Under the pieces are notes generated by a model. The model was not told the DNA's origin and searched no databases. It was given only the letters and a program-made list of their open reading frames with translations. Shown here one piece after another: positions 41,257 through 50,086 of a DNA stretch of 64,000 nt; within the stretch, counting starts at the first letter, position 1; every line of letters begins with the position of its first letter. Location of the stretch: assembly GCA_963825575.1 (NCBI GenBank), contig CAWGUB010000022.1, positions 1-64,000 of the forward strand, written 5' to 3'. Made by a program: the position numbers and the translations under genes. The stretch is from JAFDBW01 sp963825575 (GTDB lineage Bacteria > Desulfobacterota > Desulfuromonadia > Desulfuromonadales > BM103).

Positions 41257-42922
41257 ATGACCCAGAAACGTAGCAGCGCCATTACCCAGGGATTTGAACG
41301 CACGCCGCATCGGGCCTTATTGAAGGGAACCGGGGTTCCGCAGGCAGAGATGGGAAAGCCTTTTATCGGGATTGCCTCATCTTTTACTGATTTGATCCCG
41401 GGGCATACCGGCATGCGCGATCTTGAGCGTTTCATCGAAAAGGGCGTTCACACAGGAGGCGGATATTCCTTTATCTTTGGCATCCCCGGTGTCTGCGATG
41501 GTATCGCCATGGGGCATCGCGGCATGCACTACTCCCTGCCTACCCGCGAACTGATTGCTGACATGGTCGAGTCGGTTGCAGAAGCGCACCGCCTGGATGG
41601 ACTGGTTCTGCTGACCAACTGCGACAAGATCACCCCTGGTATGCTGATGGCCGCCGCCCGTCTTGATATCCCCTGCATCGTGGTCACTGCCGGTCCGATG
41701 ATGACCGGAGCCGGCCGCGATGGGCGCAAGTTCTCCTTCGTCACGGATACCTTTGAAGCCATGGCCCAGTACAAGGCAGGCGTTATCGACGAGCAGGAAC
41801 TGATGATGTGTGAAGACAAGGCCTGTCCGACTGCAGGTTCCTGCCAGGGGCTTTTTACGGCCAATACCATGGCAATCCTTACGGAAACTCTCGGCATGAG
41901 CCTGGTCCGTTGTGGAACCTCCCTGGCGGTTTCTCTCCATGAAACGCCGGATTGCTTTTGCCAGCGGTGAGCGTATTGTAAGCCTGGTCCACGAGCAGAT
42001 TACTCCGCGACAGATCATGACCCGAGCTGCATTTGAAAACGCCATCCGGGTCGACCTGGCTCTCGGCGGTTCGAGCAATACCGTGCTGCACCTCCTGTCG
42101 ATAGCCCGTGAAGCCGGAGTTGAACTGCCGCTCGAGGAATTTGACCGCCTCGGTCGTGAGACCCCTCAGCTTGCTTCAATGAACCCTGGTGGCAAGCATT
42201 TCATGGAAGATCTTGATGCCGCCGGTGGTGTTCCCGGAGTCCTTTATCAATTACGTGATCGCATCAACGATAATCCGACCCTGACCGGTCCTACTATAAA
42301 GGAGATTGTGGCCAGCGTTGCGTCCGTTGATGATGAGGTTATTCAGTCTGTCGACAACCCTGTTCGAGCCGAGGGTGGCCTGGCCATCCTGTTCGGCAAT
42401 CTGGCGCCGCTTGGTTCTGTTGTAAAACAGTCAGGGGTCTCTGAACAGATGATGAATTTTGAAGGCACGGCCCGTTGCTTCGAATCAGAGGAGGCCGCCA
42501 TGGAAGCCCTGATGGGAGGTCAGGTCGTTGCCGGCGATGTCGTCGTGATTCGTTACGAGGGTCCCAAGGGTGGTCCTGGTATGAGGGAGATGCTTGCCCC
42601 GACAGCGACCCTGATGGGACTCGGCCTGGGTGACAGCGTCGCGCTCATCACCGATGGCCGTTTCTCCGGCGGTACCCGTGGCCCATGCATCGGGCATATA
42701 TCTCCTGAAGCGGCGGAGGGTGGCCCGATTGCTCTGGTTGAGGACGGTGACAGGATCCGCCTTGATATCCCGAATCGCAAGCTGGAACTGCTGGTTGATG
42801 ATGCTGAACTTGCAAAGCGCAAATCAACCTGGCAGGCACCGGCAGCGAAGATCAAGACCGGCTGGCTTGCCCGTTACGCCAAGGTCGTTACTTCGGCCAA
42901 CACCGGAGCCGTCTGCAAGTAG
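41257..42922 (+). pseudogene. ilvD: Dihydroxy-acid dehydratase, frameshifted in this sequence
   Basis: Together the two frames encode about 554 residues, the normal IlvD length, which dehydrates dihydroxy-acids in isoleucine/valine synthesis. Frame one (41257-41970) has TNCDKITPGM and CPTAGSCQGLFTANT, with cluster cysteines. Frame two resumes at ATG 41939 with KRRIAFASGERIV and runs to 42922. Reading ...LAVS then one extra base near 41935-41938 puts KRRIAFASG back in place. Both halves are otherwise well conserved, so this is a recent mutation or a sequencing error. LVRCG here replaces the usual LPGCG just before the lesion. AGGAGGAGAT precedes the start. Confidence 0.9.
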
Positions 42923-42974
42923 GCAAATATTCAGATCCGGTTCGTCGCTGGCGAGCCGTTTCGAGGAGGAAGAA

Positions 42975-44675
42975 GTGAAACTGACTGGTTCAAAGATACT
43001 GTTGGAATGCCTTCTCCAGGAAGGGGTCGATACGATCTTCGGCTATCCGGGCGGCACAGTCATCAATATTTACGATGACTTGATGGATTCACCGATCAAT
43101 CATATTTTGACCCGCCATGAGCAAGCTGCAGTCCACGCCGCTGATGGTTATGCCCGGGCAACCGGCAAGGTGGGTGTCGCTATTGCCACCAGTGGCCCTG
43201 GGGCTACCAATACCATTACCGGGATTGCGACAGCCTACATGGATTCGATTCCCATGGTTGTTATCACCGGCCAGGTGCCGACGCCATTGATCGGTAATGA
43301 TGCTTTCCAGGAAGCGGACGTTATAGGCTTGACCCGCCCGATTACCAAGCACAATTACCTGGTCAGGGATGTCAAGGATCTGGCGGTGACGGTAAAGAAA
43401 GCCTTCTATATCGCCCGTACCGGGCGTCCCGGCCCTGTCGTGATCGACTTGCCGAAAGATGTCCAAATCGCTACGGCAAAGTTCGAATATCCCGAGACCG
43501 TCGAACTGCGTGGCTACAAGCCGACTTATAGCGGTAATATGCGCATGGTTGAAAAAGCCGCAAAGATGATCCTGTCGGCGAAGAAACCGGTTCTCTATGT
43601 CGGTGGCGGCGCTTCTTTGACTGACGCCCATGGTGAACTGCTGGAACTCGCTGAAATGATCCAGGCCCCGGTTACAACCACGCTGATGGGAATGGCCAGC
43701 TTTCCGACACAACACAATTTATCCCTTGGCATGCTCGGCATGCACGGGACCTACTACGCCAACATGGCTGTAACCAACTCCGACTTGCTGATTGCCCTCG
43801 GCGCGCGCTTTGACGACCGGGTCACCGGCAAGATTGCAACTTTTGCCCCGCATGCCAAGATTATTCATGTCGACGTCGACCCAACCTCGATCAAGAAGAA
43901 TGTGCGCGTCGACCTGCCAATCGTTGGGGATTTGCGTGACGTGCTGAAAAAGCTCAACAAGAAAATCGCCGAACACAAAGACGAGTTTGAATCGATGCCT
44001 AGCGCGCTGAAGCCCTGGCATGATGAGATTTCCGGCTGGCGGAAAGATCAGCCGATGACTTACAAAAGCTCCAAAACCGAGATCAAGCCACAGTTTGTTA
44101 TCGAAAAGCTGCGCGAGTTGTCCAACGATGATGCCATCGTCACCACTGAAGTCGGCCAACACCAGATGTGGGCGGCCCAGTTTTTCGAGTTCACTCAGCC
44201 GCGGACTTTTCTTACCTCTGGTGGTTTGGGGACAATGGGGTATGGCCTGCCCGCTGCACTCGGTGCCCAGGCCGCTTTCCCAAAACGCCAGGTGATCGAC
44301 ATCTCCGGTGATGGCTCATTTCAGATGAACTCACAGGAGATGGCAACCCTGGTACAGTACCGTTTGCCGGTCAAGATTGTCATCCTTAACAATAACTTCC
44401 TCGGTATGGTGCGGCAGTGGCAGCAGCTGTTCTTCGAGAAACGTTACAGTCAGACCTGCATGGAACTGCCCATCGATTTCGTCAAGCTGGCTGAGGCCTA
44501 TGGGGCAACCGGTTTGCGGGCAACCAAACCGGACGAGGTTGAAGATGTGATCAGAAAGGCCTTCGAAACACCTGGCCCGGTTATCATGGAGTTCAAGATC
44601 TCTCGCGAAGAGAATGTTATGCCCATGGTTCCCGCCGGTGCCGGGATCAATGAAATGTTGCTGAGAACCGCTTGA
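42975..44675 (+). CDS. ilvB: Acetolactate synthase, large subunit
   Basis: A 566-residue thiamine-diphosphate enzyme that forms acetolactate or acetohydroxybutyrate. VDTIFGYPGGTVINIYDDL carries the N-terminal signature; RHEQAAVHAADGYARATG has the catalytic Glu. GDGSFQMNSQEMATL is the metal/TPP motif. It starts with GTG at 42975 after GAGGAGGAAGAA; the open frame extends further upstream into ilvD but has no support there. ilvN, its regulatory subunit, follows. Confidence 0.97.
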   Translation: MKLTGSKILLECLLQEGVDTIFGYPGGTVINIYDDLMDSPINHILTRHEQAAVHAADGYARATGKVGVAIATSGPGATNTITGIATAYMDSIPMVVITGQVPTPLIGNDAFQEADVIGLTRPITKHNYLVRDVKDLAVTVKKAFYIARTGRPGPVVIDLPKDVQIATAKFEYPETVELRGYKPTYSGNMRMVEKAAKMILSAKKPVLYVGGGASLTDAHGELLELAEMIQAPVTTTLMGMASFPTQHNLSLGMLGMHGTYYANMAVTNSDLLIALGARFDDRVTGKIATFAPHAKIIHVDVDPTSIKKNVRVDLPIVGDLRDVLKKLNKKIAEHKDEFESMPSALKPWHDEISGWRKDQPMTYKSSKTEIKPQFVIEKLRELSNDDAIVTTEVGQHQMWAAQFFEFTQPRTFLTSGGLGTMGYGLPAALGAQAAFPKRQVIDISGDGSFQMNSQEMATLVQYRLPVKIVILNNNFLGMVRQWQQLFFEKRYSQTCMELPIDFVKLAEAYGATGLRATKPDEVEDVIRKAFETPGPVIMEFKISREENVMPMVPAGAGINEMLLRTA

Positions 44676-44781
44676 CCGTAGATAGCGACTGCAGAGCTGT
44701 TGCTCGGATTGGCAAATTACAACGTGCAGCGATGTATCAATGCCGCAGAGACGATCAACTATCCTTATCAAGGAGTTTTTA

Positions 44782-45276
44782 ATGCGACATACAATTTCTG
44801 TGCTGGTGGAGAATGAATTCGGCGTGCTTTCCAGAATCGCCGGACTTTTCTCCGGCCGTGGTTTCAATATTGAAAGCCTGTCGGTTGCGCCTACACTTGA
44901 CCCGACCATCTCCCGGATGACGATTGTCACGAGCGGCGACGACAGGATTCTCGAACAGATCAACAAGCAGTTGAACAAGCTGATTGATACGATCAAGATC
45001 ATCGATTTCACCGGCGAAGATTTTATCGAGCGTGAAATGGCGTTGATCAAAGTGACCGCGGACGAAAATTCCAGGGCCGAGATTTTGCGGATTGCCGATA
45101 TCTTCCGCGGCAAGATTGTTGATGTCACGCCGAAATGCTACACGGTGGAAGTCACCGGTTCGCCGGTCAAGGTCAACGCTATAATCGACCTGCTGCGGCC
45201 TATGGGAATCAAGGAGTTGGTTCGTTCAGGGCCGGTTGTCCTTGGCCGTGGTCCGAAAGGTTGGAAGTCTGGCTGA
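44782..45276 (+). CDS. ilvN: Acetolactate synthase, small regulatory subunit
   Basis: A 164-residue subunit with an N-terminal ACT domain (HTISVLVENEFGVLSRIAGLFSGRGFNIESL) and a C-terminal ALS_ss domain. It gives valine feedback control to IlvB. The ATG at 44782 has AAGGAG seven bases before it. The 106-base gap after ilvB holds no clear terminator. The symbol ilvH is also used for this protein. Confidence 0.96.
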   Translation: MRHTISVLVENEFGVLSRIAGLFSGRGFNIESLSVAPTLDPTISRMTIVTSGDDRILEQINKQLNKLIDTIKIIDFTGEDFIEREMALIKVTADENSRAEILRIADIFRGKIVDVTPKCYTVEVTGSPVKVNAIIDLLRPMGIKELVRSGPVVLGRGPKGWKSG

Positions 45277-45325
45277 GCCTTGTCGCCAGAGTGTCGAGAT
45301 ACCTGTGCCCTGGCTAATAAAAATG

Positions 45326-45354
45326 TTGGCCAGGACATTTCGTTATGGTATTAT
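45326..45354 (+). promoter_or_regulatory. Candidate promoter for ilvC
   Basis: TTGGCC (45326-45331), a 17-base spacer and TATTAT (45349-45354), 43 bases ahead of the GTG start. Confidence 0.45.
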
Positions 45355-45397
45355 CATCAGCTATTTTAACTAATAAAAACCCTGTAAGGAGGAAATC

Positions 45398-46417
45398 GTG
45401 AAGGTTTATTACGATAAGGACGCTAATCTTGACATTGTCAAAGGTAAAAAAATCGCTGTGATCGGTTATGGCAGCCAGGGCCATGCCCATGCCAACAACC
45501 TCAAGGAGAGCGGTATGGATGTTATTGTCGCCGAGTACCCAAAAGGCGGTGACAACTGGACCAAGGCTGAAAAGGCTGGTCATACCGTTATGATGACTGC
45601 GGATGCTGTCAAGGCAGCCAGCGTTATCATGATTCTGCTTCCTGATGAGATGCAGGCGGATATTTACTACGAGCAGATAGCTCCCAATATCAATCCGGGC
45701 AGCTATGTTGGTTTTGCTCACGGGTTCAATATCCATTACAACCAGATTGTTCCTGCCGGGGATATCAACGTTTTTATGGTGGCTCCCAAAGGTCCTGGTC
45801 ATACTGTTCGTAACGAGTACGTCAACGGTGGTGGTGTCCCTTGCCTGATCGCTATTGAGAAGGATCCTTCCGGCGACACCAAGGAAATTGCCCTCGCTTA
45901 TGCTTCTGGTGTTGGTGGTGGTCGTTCCGGAATCATCGAAACCACTTTCCGTGAAGAGACGGAAACGGACCTGTTCGGTGAGCAGGCCGTCCTTTGTGGT
46001 GGTGCTACTGCTCTGGTCCAGACTGGCTTTGAAGTGCTTGTAGAAGCAGGGTATGCACCGGAGATGGCTTATTTCGAGTGTTTGCACGAGCTGAAGCTGA
46101 TTGTCGATCTTCTCTATGAAGGCGGCATCGCCAATATGCGCTATTCGATCTCCAACACAGCTGAATTTGGTGATTTCACTCGTGGCCCGCGGATTATCAA
46201 CGAAGATACTAAAGATGAAATGCGCCAGATCCTGTCTGAGATCCAAACGGGTGAGTTTGCCCGTGAATGGATTCTTGAAACCAAGGCCAACAAGCCGGTT
46301 CTGAATGCTCTTCGCCGCCTTGGCGCCGAGCACCCGATTGAAGAAGTCGGTGAGCGTCTGCGTGGCATGATGAGTTGGATTGGTAAAGGCAAGCTGGTTG
46401 ATAAAACCAAAAACTAA
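45398..46417 (+). CDS. ilvC: Ketol-acid reductoisomerase (class I)
   Basis: A 339-residue NADPH-dependent enzyme that isomerises and reduces acetolactate. The dinucleotide loop is VIGYGSQGHAHANNLKESG. The knotted C-terminal domain has CLHELKLIVDLLYEGGIANMRYSISNTAEFGD. Short (class I) length. Starts with GTG at 45398 after GTAAGGAGG. The coding sequence uses more T-ending codons (GGT, GTT, GCT) than neighbours, consistent with high expression. Confidence 0.99.
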   Translation: MKVYYDKDANLDIVKGKKIAVIGYGSQGHAHANNLKESGMDVIVAEYPKGGDNWTKAEKAGHTVMMTADAVKAASVIMILLPDEMQADIYYEQIAPNINPGSYVGFAHGFNIHYNQIVPAGDINVFMVAPKGPGHTVRNEYVNGGGVPCLIAIEKDPSGDTKEIALAYASGVGGGRSGIIETTFREETETDLFGEQAVLCGGATALVQTGFEVLVEAGYAPEMAYFECLHELKLIVDLLYEGGIANMRYSISNTAEFGDFTRGPRIINEDTKDEMRQILSEIQTGEFAREWILETKANKPVLNALRRLGAEHPIEEVGERLRGMMSWIGKGKLVDKTKN

Positions 46418-46485
46418 TTAAAAGTTTTCCTGAGATTCTGGATGAACACAACGAAGTTTCCGCACGGGAACTAGTTAATCTACTC

Positions 46486-46514
46486 AAGGGCGGAGGCCGA
46501 TGCCCCCGCCCTTT
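46486..46514 (+). terminator. Terminator after ilvC
   Basis: AAGGGCGG pairs with CCGCCCTT, followed by a short T-run (TTTAACTTTT). Confidence 0.6.
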
Positions 46515-46533
46515 AACTTTTCGGTGACTAATT

Positions 46534-47181
46534 ATGCGTAACCGGCATCAACCAATAGCTGTCGAGGGTTATCCTTTCGTAGCTTTTTTTGCTTTTTTAA
46601 CTCTTTTGTTTAGTGGCTTGAGCTGGTACTGCCTGACAACCATCGGCCTTGGCCTGACTCTTTTCACTCTGTATTTCTTCCGCAATCCCGAACGCACTCC
46701 GCCTGATGATGTCAAAGCGATTGTTGCGCCTGCGGATGGCAAGGTCATCTTCGTCGGCAAGGTCCCCGAGAGTCGTTATTTTGACGGCGAGGAGGTGACC
46801 AAGGTCAGTATCTTCATGAATGTCTTTAACGTTCATGTCAACCGTGTACCATTTAACTGCACGGTTCTTGACCAGTTTTACAACAAGGGCCGGTTCCTGA
46901 ATGCTTCTCTGGACAAGGCCAGCCTTGAAAATGAACAGTCCGGGATGTTGCTCGAAACAGAATCCGGCATTAAGGTCCTCTGTGTGCAGATAGCCGGTCT
47001 CGTTGCACGGCGGATCGTTTCTTATCCGGAGAATGGCGATCAACTGAAAAGGGGACAGCGCTATGGCCTGATTCGTTTCGGGTCACGGGTCGATCTGTAT
47101 TTCCCTGATGGTATCGAAGTGCTGGCAAGGATCGGCGACAAGGCTGTCGCCGGTGAATCGGAGTTGGGGTTCCTGCCATGA
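46534..47181 (+). CDS. psd: Phosphatidylserine decarboxylase (short PSD-A type)
   Basis: A 215-residue proenzyme with two N-terminal hydrophobic helices (about 12-50). The pyruvoyl cofactor arises by cleavage at Gly-Ser in LIRFGSRVDLYF, near residue 185. Other signatures are VAPADGKVIFVG, FMNVFNVHVNRVP and the NEQSGMLLETESGIKVLCVQIAG segment. It converts phosphatidylserine to phosphatidylethanolamine in the inner membrane. It overlaps pssA as ATGA, so both steps are coupled. Confidence 0.96.
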   Translation: MRNRHQPIAVEGYPFVAFFAFLTLLFSGLSWYCLTTIGLGLTLFTLYFFRNPERTPPDDVKAIVAPADGKVIFVGKVPESRYFDGEEVTKVSIFMNVFNVHVNRVPFNCTVLDQFYNKGRFLNASLDKASLENEQSGMLLETESGIKVLCVQIAGLVARRIVSYPENGDQLKRGQRYGLIRFGSRVDLYFPDGIEVLARIGDKAVAGESELGFLP

Positions 47182-48002
47182 GTCGTCTCGGTGGGTCATA
47201 TGACCGCCGTGAAAGCCTGAAACGGGGGGTCTACCTCCTGCCGAATCTGGTGACAACCGGAGGCCTGTTTGCAGGTTTCTACGGCATTGTTGCGACGATG
47301 AAGGGGGATTACCACCTTGCCGCATGGTTTATCCTGATCTCTGCGGTTTTTGACGCGCTGGATGGCAAGGTGGCCCGACTGACCGGAACGACAAGCCGTT
47401 TCGGCGTGGAATACGATTCTCTCGTTGACGTGGTCTCATTCGGGGTTGCGCCAGGACTGCTGATGTATTCCTGGGCTCTGCAATCCTTTGGCAAATTGGG
47501 CTGGCTTGCCGCATTCCTCTATGTTGTTTGCGGTGCGCTTCGCCTGGCGCGTTTCAACATTCAGGTCAACACTGTTGAATCCCGTCGGTTTGTCGGTCTG
47601 CCGATTCCGGCTGCTGCCGGGATGGTCGCCTCGTGTGTTTTGCTTTTCTACCATCTGGGTGGTTCGGGAACGATCAAGAAAGTCTCTATTCTCCTTTTGA
47701 TTTACGTCCTGGCATACCTGATGGTCAGCAACCACAGTTATCATTCCTTCAAGGATCCTGAACTTGTGAAGCGCCAGCCTTTCAGTTTCCTGGTGCTGGC
47801 AATCATCTTTATTATCGTGATTGTCGCAGAGCCGGAGATTATGCTCTTCAGCATAGCCACCCTTTATACGGCTTCGGGGCCGCTTGGCTCCGTTATCAAA
47901 TACTTCAGAGGCAAGACTCCGGAAGAAGAAAGCCCTGTGGTAGAGGCCATTCCTGGTCCGGAAAACGGCGACTTTGATCATAAAAATCATCAGATATCTT
48001 GA
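47178..48002 (+). CDS. pssA: CDP-diacylglycerol-serine O-phosphatidyltransferase
   Basis: A 274-residue integral membrane enzyme. The CDP-alcohol phosphatidyltransferase motif is DALDGKVARLTGTTSRFGVEYDSLVD, with the four conserved Asp. About eight hydrophobic helices are visible. It makes phosphatidylserine, the substrate of Psd encoded just upstream. The leuA promoter overlaps its stop codon. Confidence 0.95.
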   Translation: MSRLGGSYDRRESLKRGVYLLPNLVTTGGLFAGFYGIVATMKGDYHLAAWFILISAVFDALDGKVARLTGTTSRFGVEYDSLVDVVSFGVAPGLLMYSWALQSFGKLGWLAAFLYVVCGALRLARFNIQVNTVESRRFVGLPIPAAAGMVASCVLLFYHLGGSGTIKKVSILLLIYVLAYLMVSNHSYHSFKDPELVKRQPFSFLVLAIIFIIVIVAEPEIMLFSIATLYTASGPLGSVIKYFRGKTPEEESPVVEAIPGPENGDFDHKNHQIS

Positions 48003-48027
48003 CATTGTGGCCGGATTGCTGTTTTAT
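47999..48027 (+). promoter_or_regulatory. Promoter for the T-box/leuA unit
   Basis: TTGACA (47999-48004), a 17-base spacer and TTTTAT (48022-48027). Transcription would start near 48034, just ahead of the T-box leader. Confidence 0.6.
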
Positions 48028-48040
48028 TGAATACGATTTG

Positions 48041-48296
48041 TAAAGGCGTTGAAGAGGAATAGTAGGGTCTGATGCTGTCACAGAGAGCCGGTGGTGCTGT
48101 GAACCGGTACAGATAATGACCTGAACTGACCTTGGAGCTGCAGACGTCAAAGGGTACAAGCTTGGACAAGTTACCCGAGTAATTTCTGCCGTGAACCTGC
48201 GTAAAAGGTCAATTGAGGATTTCGCCGCAGCGAGATCAAACAGGGTGGTACCGCGAAGCTTAGCTCTCGCCCCTGACCGGGGTGGGAGTTTTTTAT
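48041..48296 (+). promoter_or_regulatory. T-box riboswitch (leucine) upstream of leuA
   Basis: The interval from pssA to leuA holds a T-box leader. The T-box sequence AGGGTGGTACCGCG is at 48242-48255. Stem I has the AG-bulge element GAGGAATAGTAG (48053-48064) and the distal AGAGAGCCGGTGG (48082-48094). In the specifier loop TGAACTGACC, the triplet CTG (48126-48128) is a leucine codon followed by A. The terminator is CTC...GCCCC / GGGG...GAG with a T-run (48264-48294). In this class uncharged tRNA pairs with the specifier and the bulge to stop termination, so leuA would be on when leucine is short. Confidence 0.93.
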
Positions 48297-48330
48297 TTGT
48301 ACAACATAAACTTTTGAAAGGGGGTGGTTC

Positions 48331-48448
48331 TGTGGAATCCGACCTGAGTGACCTGAACCTTCTGTTAATGCGCCTGTACGTAAAAAAATGTGGGATGAAA
48401 GAACCGTCCCTGAAAGAATTCGAACCTAAATGGCAGAGGAGGCCATAA
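48331..48448 (+). CDS. Small ORF between the T-box and leuA, unknown function
   Basis: A possible 38-residue protein from GTG 48331 (ESDLSDLNLLLMRLYVKK..., ending KWQRRP), preceded by AAGGGGG at 48315-48321. Its stop overlaps the leuA ATG as TAATG, and the leuA ribosome site AGGAGG lies inside it. It contains four Leu in its first 13 residues, but no run suited to a leader peptide. I do not recognise the protein. Without homologues it could be a chance frame, yet the coupling to leuA argues for translation. Confidence 0.4.
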
Positions 48449-49986
48449 TGAGCAAGATGAAAACAATTAAAATTTTTGATACGACCTTGCGCGATGGTGA
48501 ACAATCCCCCGGCGCGAGCATGAACATTGAAGAAAAATTGCGTATCGCCAGCCAGTTGGAGAAACTCAACGTCGATGTGATCGAAGCAGGGTTCCCGATT
48601 GCCTCTGACGGTGATTTTGAGGCCGTCAAGAAAATTGCCCAGACGATCAAGGGCCCGGAAATTGCCGGACTATGCCGTGCCAATTTCAAGGACATCGATC
48701 GTGCCTGGGATGCACTCAAATATGCCGGCGATCGAGGCCGTATCCATACATTTATTGCAACTTCCGACATTCACATGCAGCGCAAGCTGCAGATGGAGCC
48801 GGCCAAGGTCAAGGAAACAGCGATCAAAGCTGTTAAGCATGCTGTGTCGTATACTCCCAACGTGGAGTTTTCATGCGAAGATGCGGTACGTACCCGCCTC
48901 GATTTTCTGGCGGAGATGGTCGAGGCGGTCATTGACGCCGGGGCGACAACGGTCAATATCCCGGATACGGTCGGCTACGCGATCCCCTTTGAGTTCTTTA
49001 ACATTATCAAGTACCTGAAAGACAATGTGCCGAATATCGACAAGGCCGTCCTGTCCGTACACTGCCATAACGATCTCGGCCTCGCCGTGGCCAATTCGCT
49101 GACGGCTATCCAGGCGGGTGCGGGGCAGGTCGAATGCACGATTAACGGCATCGGCGAGCGGGCCGGCAACTGCTCACTTGAAGAGGTCGTCATGGCCTTG
49201 CGCACGCGTCGCGACATCATGCCTTATGAGAACAAGGTCAAAACCGAACATATCTATGCGGCCAGTCGCCTGCTCTCAACCATCACCGGGATCGTCGTGC
49301 AGCCCAACAAGGCCATTGTCGGCGCCAATGCCTTTGCCCATGAAGCCGGGATCCATCAGCATGGTGTGTTGATGGACAAAGAGACCTACGAAATCATGAC
49401 ACCCGAGTCGATCGGCCTTAATACCAACAAGCTGGTGCTCGGCAAGCATTCCGGTCGCCACGCTTTTGTCGCCCGGCTTAATGAACTTGGCTATGACTTG
49501 CCCAAGGAAGACATCGAAAAAGCATTTGTGCGCTTCAAGTCGCTGGCAGACAGGAAGAAGGAAATTTTTGACGAGGATCTCGATGCGATTGTCGCCGACG
49601 AAATCATCCGGGTTCCTGAAACCGTCAAGTTGTTGCAGATGAACGTTTCCTCCGGCTCCTTTGCCGCGCCGACTGCTACGGTCGAGCTTGAAGTCAGGGG
49701 TAAGGTGAAAAAGGCCGCCGTGATGGGTGACGGTCCTGTTGATGCAACCTTCAAAGCAATCAAGAAACTCACCAGGATGGACCCGTATCTTGTCAACTTC
49801 TCAGTCGGATCGATTACCGGCGGCACCGATGCACTGGGCGAATGCACGGTGCGACTTGAGCATGAGGGGCATGAAGTTCTCGGACAGGGTGCACACTCTG
49901 ATATCATCGTTGCCAGCGCCAAGGCTTACATCAATGCGCTCAACAAGGCCCTGGATGTCACACAACGCACCAGAGTGGAAATCTAA
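48448..49986 (+). CDS. leuA: 2-isopropylmalate synthase
   Basis: A 512-residue enzyme that condenses acetyl-CoA and 2-oxoisovalerate, the first step to leucine. FDTTLRDGEQSPGASM is the barrel signature, VHCHNDLGLAVANS carries the metal His pair, and GERAGNCSLEEVVMAL follows. The C-terminal regulatory domain (about 380-512) provides leucine feedback. The ATG at 48448 has AGGAGG seven bases before it; a frame start at 48430 is not needed. Expression is under the T-box leader; a strong terminator follows. Confidence 0.98.
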   Translation: MSKMKTIKIFDTTLRDGEQSPGASMNIEEKLRIASQLEKLNVDVIEAGFPIASDGDFEAVKKIAQTIKGPEIAGLCRANFKDIDRAWDALKYAGDRGRIHTFIATSDIHMQRKLQMEPAKVKETAIKAVKHAVSYTPNVEFSCEDAVRTRLDFLAEMVEAVIDAGATTVNIPDTVGYAIPFEFFNIIKYLKDNVPNIDKAVLSVHCHNDLGLAVANSLTAIQAGAGQVECTINGIGERAGNCSLEEVVMALRTRRDIMPYENKVKTEHIYAASRLLSTITGIVVQPNKAIVGANAFAHEAGIHQHGVLMDKETYEIMTPESIGLNTNKLVLGKHSGRHAFVARLNELGYDLPKEDIEKAFVRFKSLADRKKEIFDEDLDAIVADEIIRVPETVKLLQMNVSSGSFAAPTATVELEVRGKVKKAAVMGDGPVDATFKAIKKLTRMDPYLVNFSVGSITGGTDALGECTVRLEHEGHEVLGQGAHSDIIVASAKAYINALNKALDVTQRTRVEI

Positions 49987-50000
49987 ATAGTTCAACATTT

Positions 50001-50032
50001 CGCCGGCAGGGCTTCCCTGCCGGCGATTTTTT
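50001..50032 (+). terminator. Terminator after leuA
   Basis: An 11-bp stem CGCCGGCAGGG / CCCTGCCGGCG with loop CTT followed by A and six T residues. Confidence 0.95.
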
Positions 50033-50041
50033 AGTTAATAT

Positions 50042-50061
50042 GCACGGATTATTTTCCGTGC
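50042..50061. repeat. Inverted repeat upstream of leuC
   Basis: GCACGGA (50042-50048) and TCCGTGC (50055-50061) with six bases between, 25 bases before the leuC ATG. It could be a second hairpin or an operator. Confidence 0.5.
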
Positions 50062-50086
50062 GTACTTTTAGTTACGAGGAGTCATT

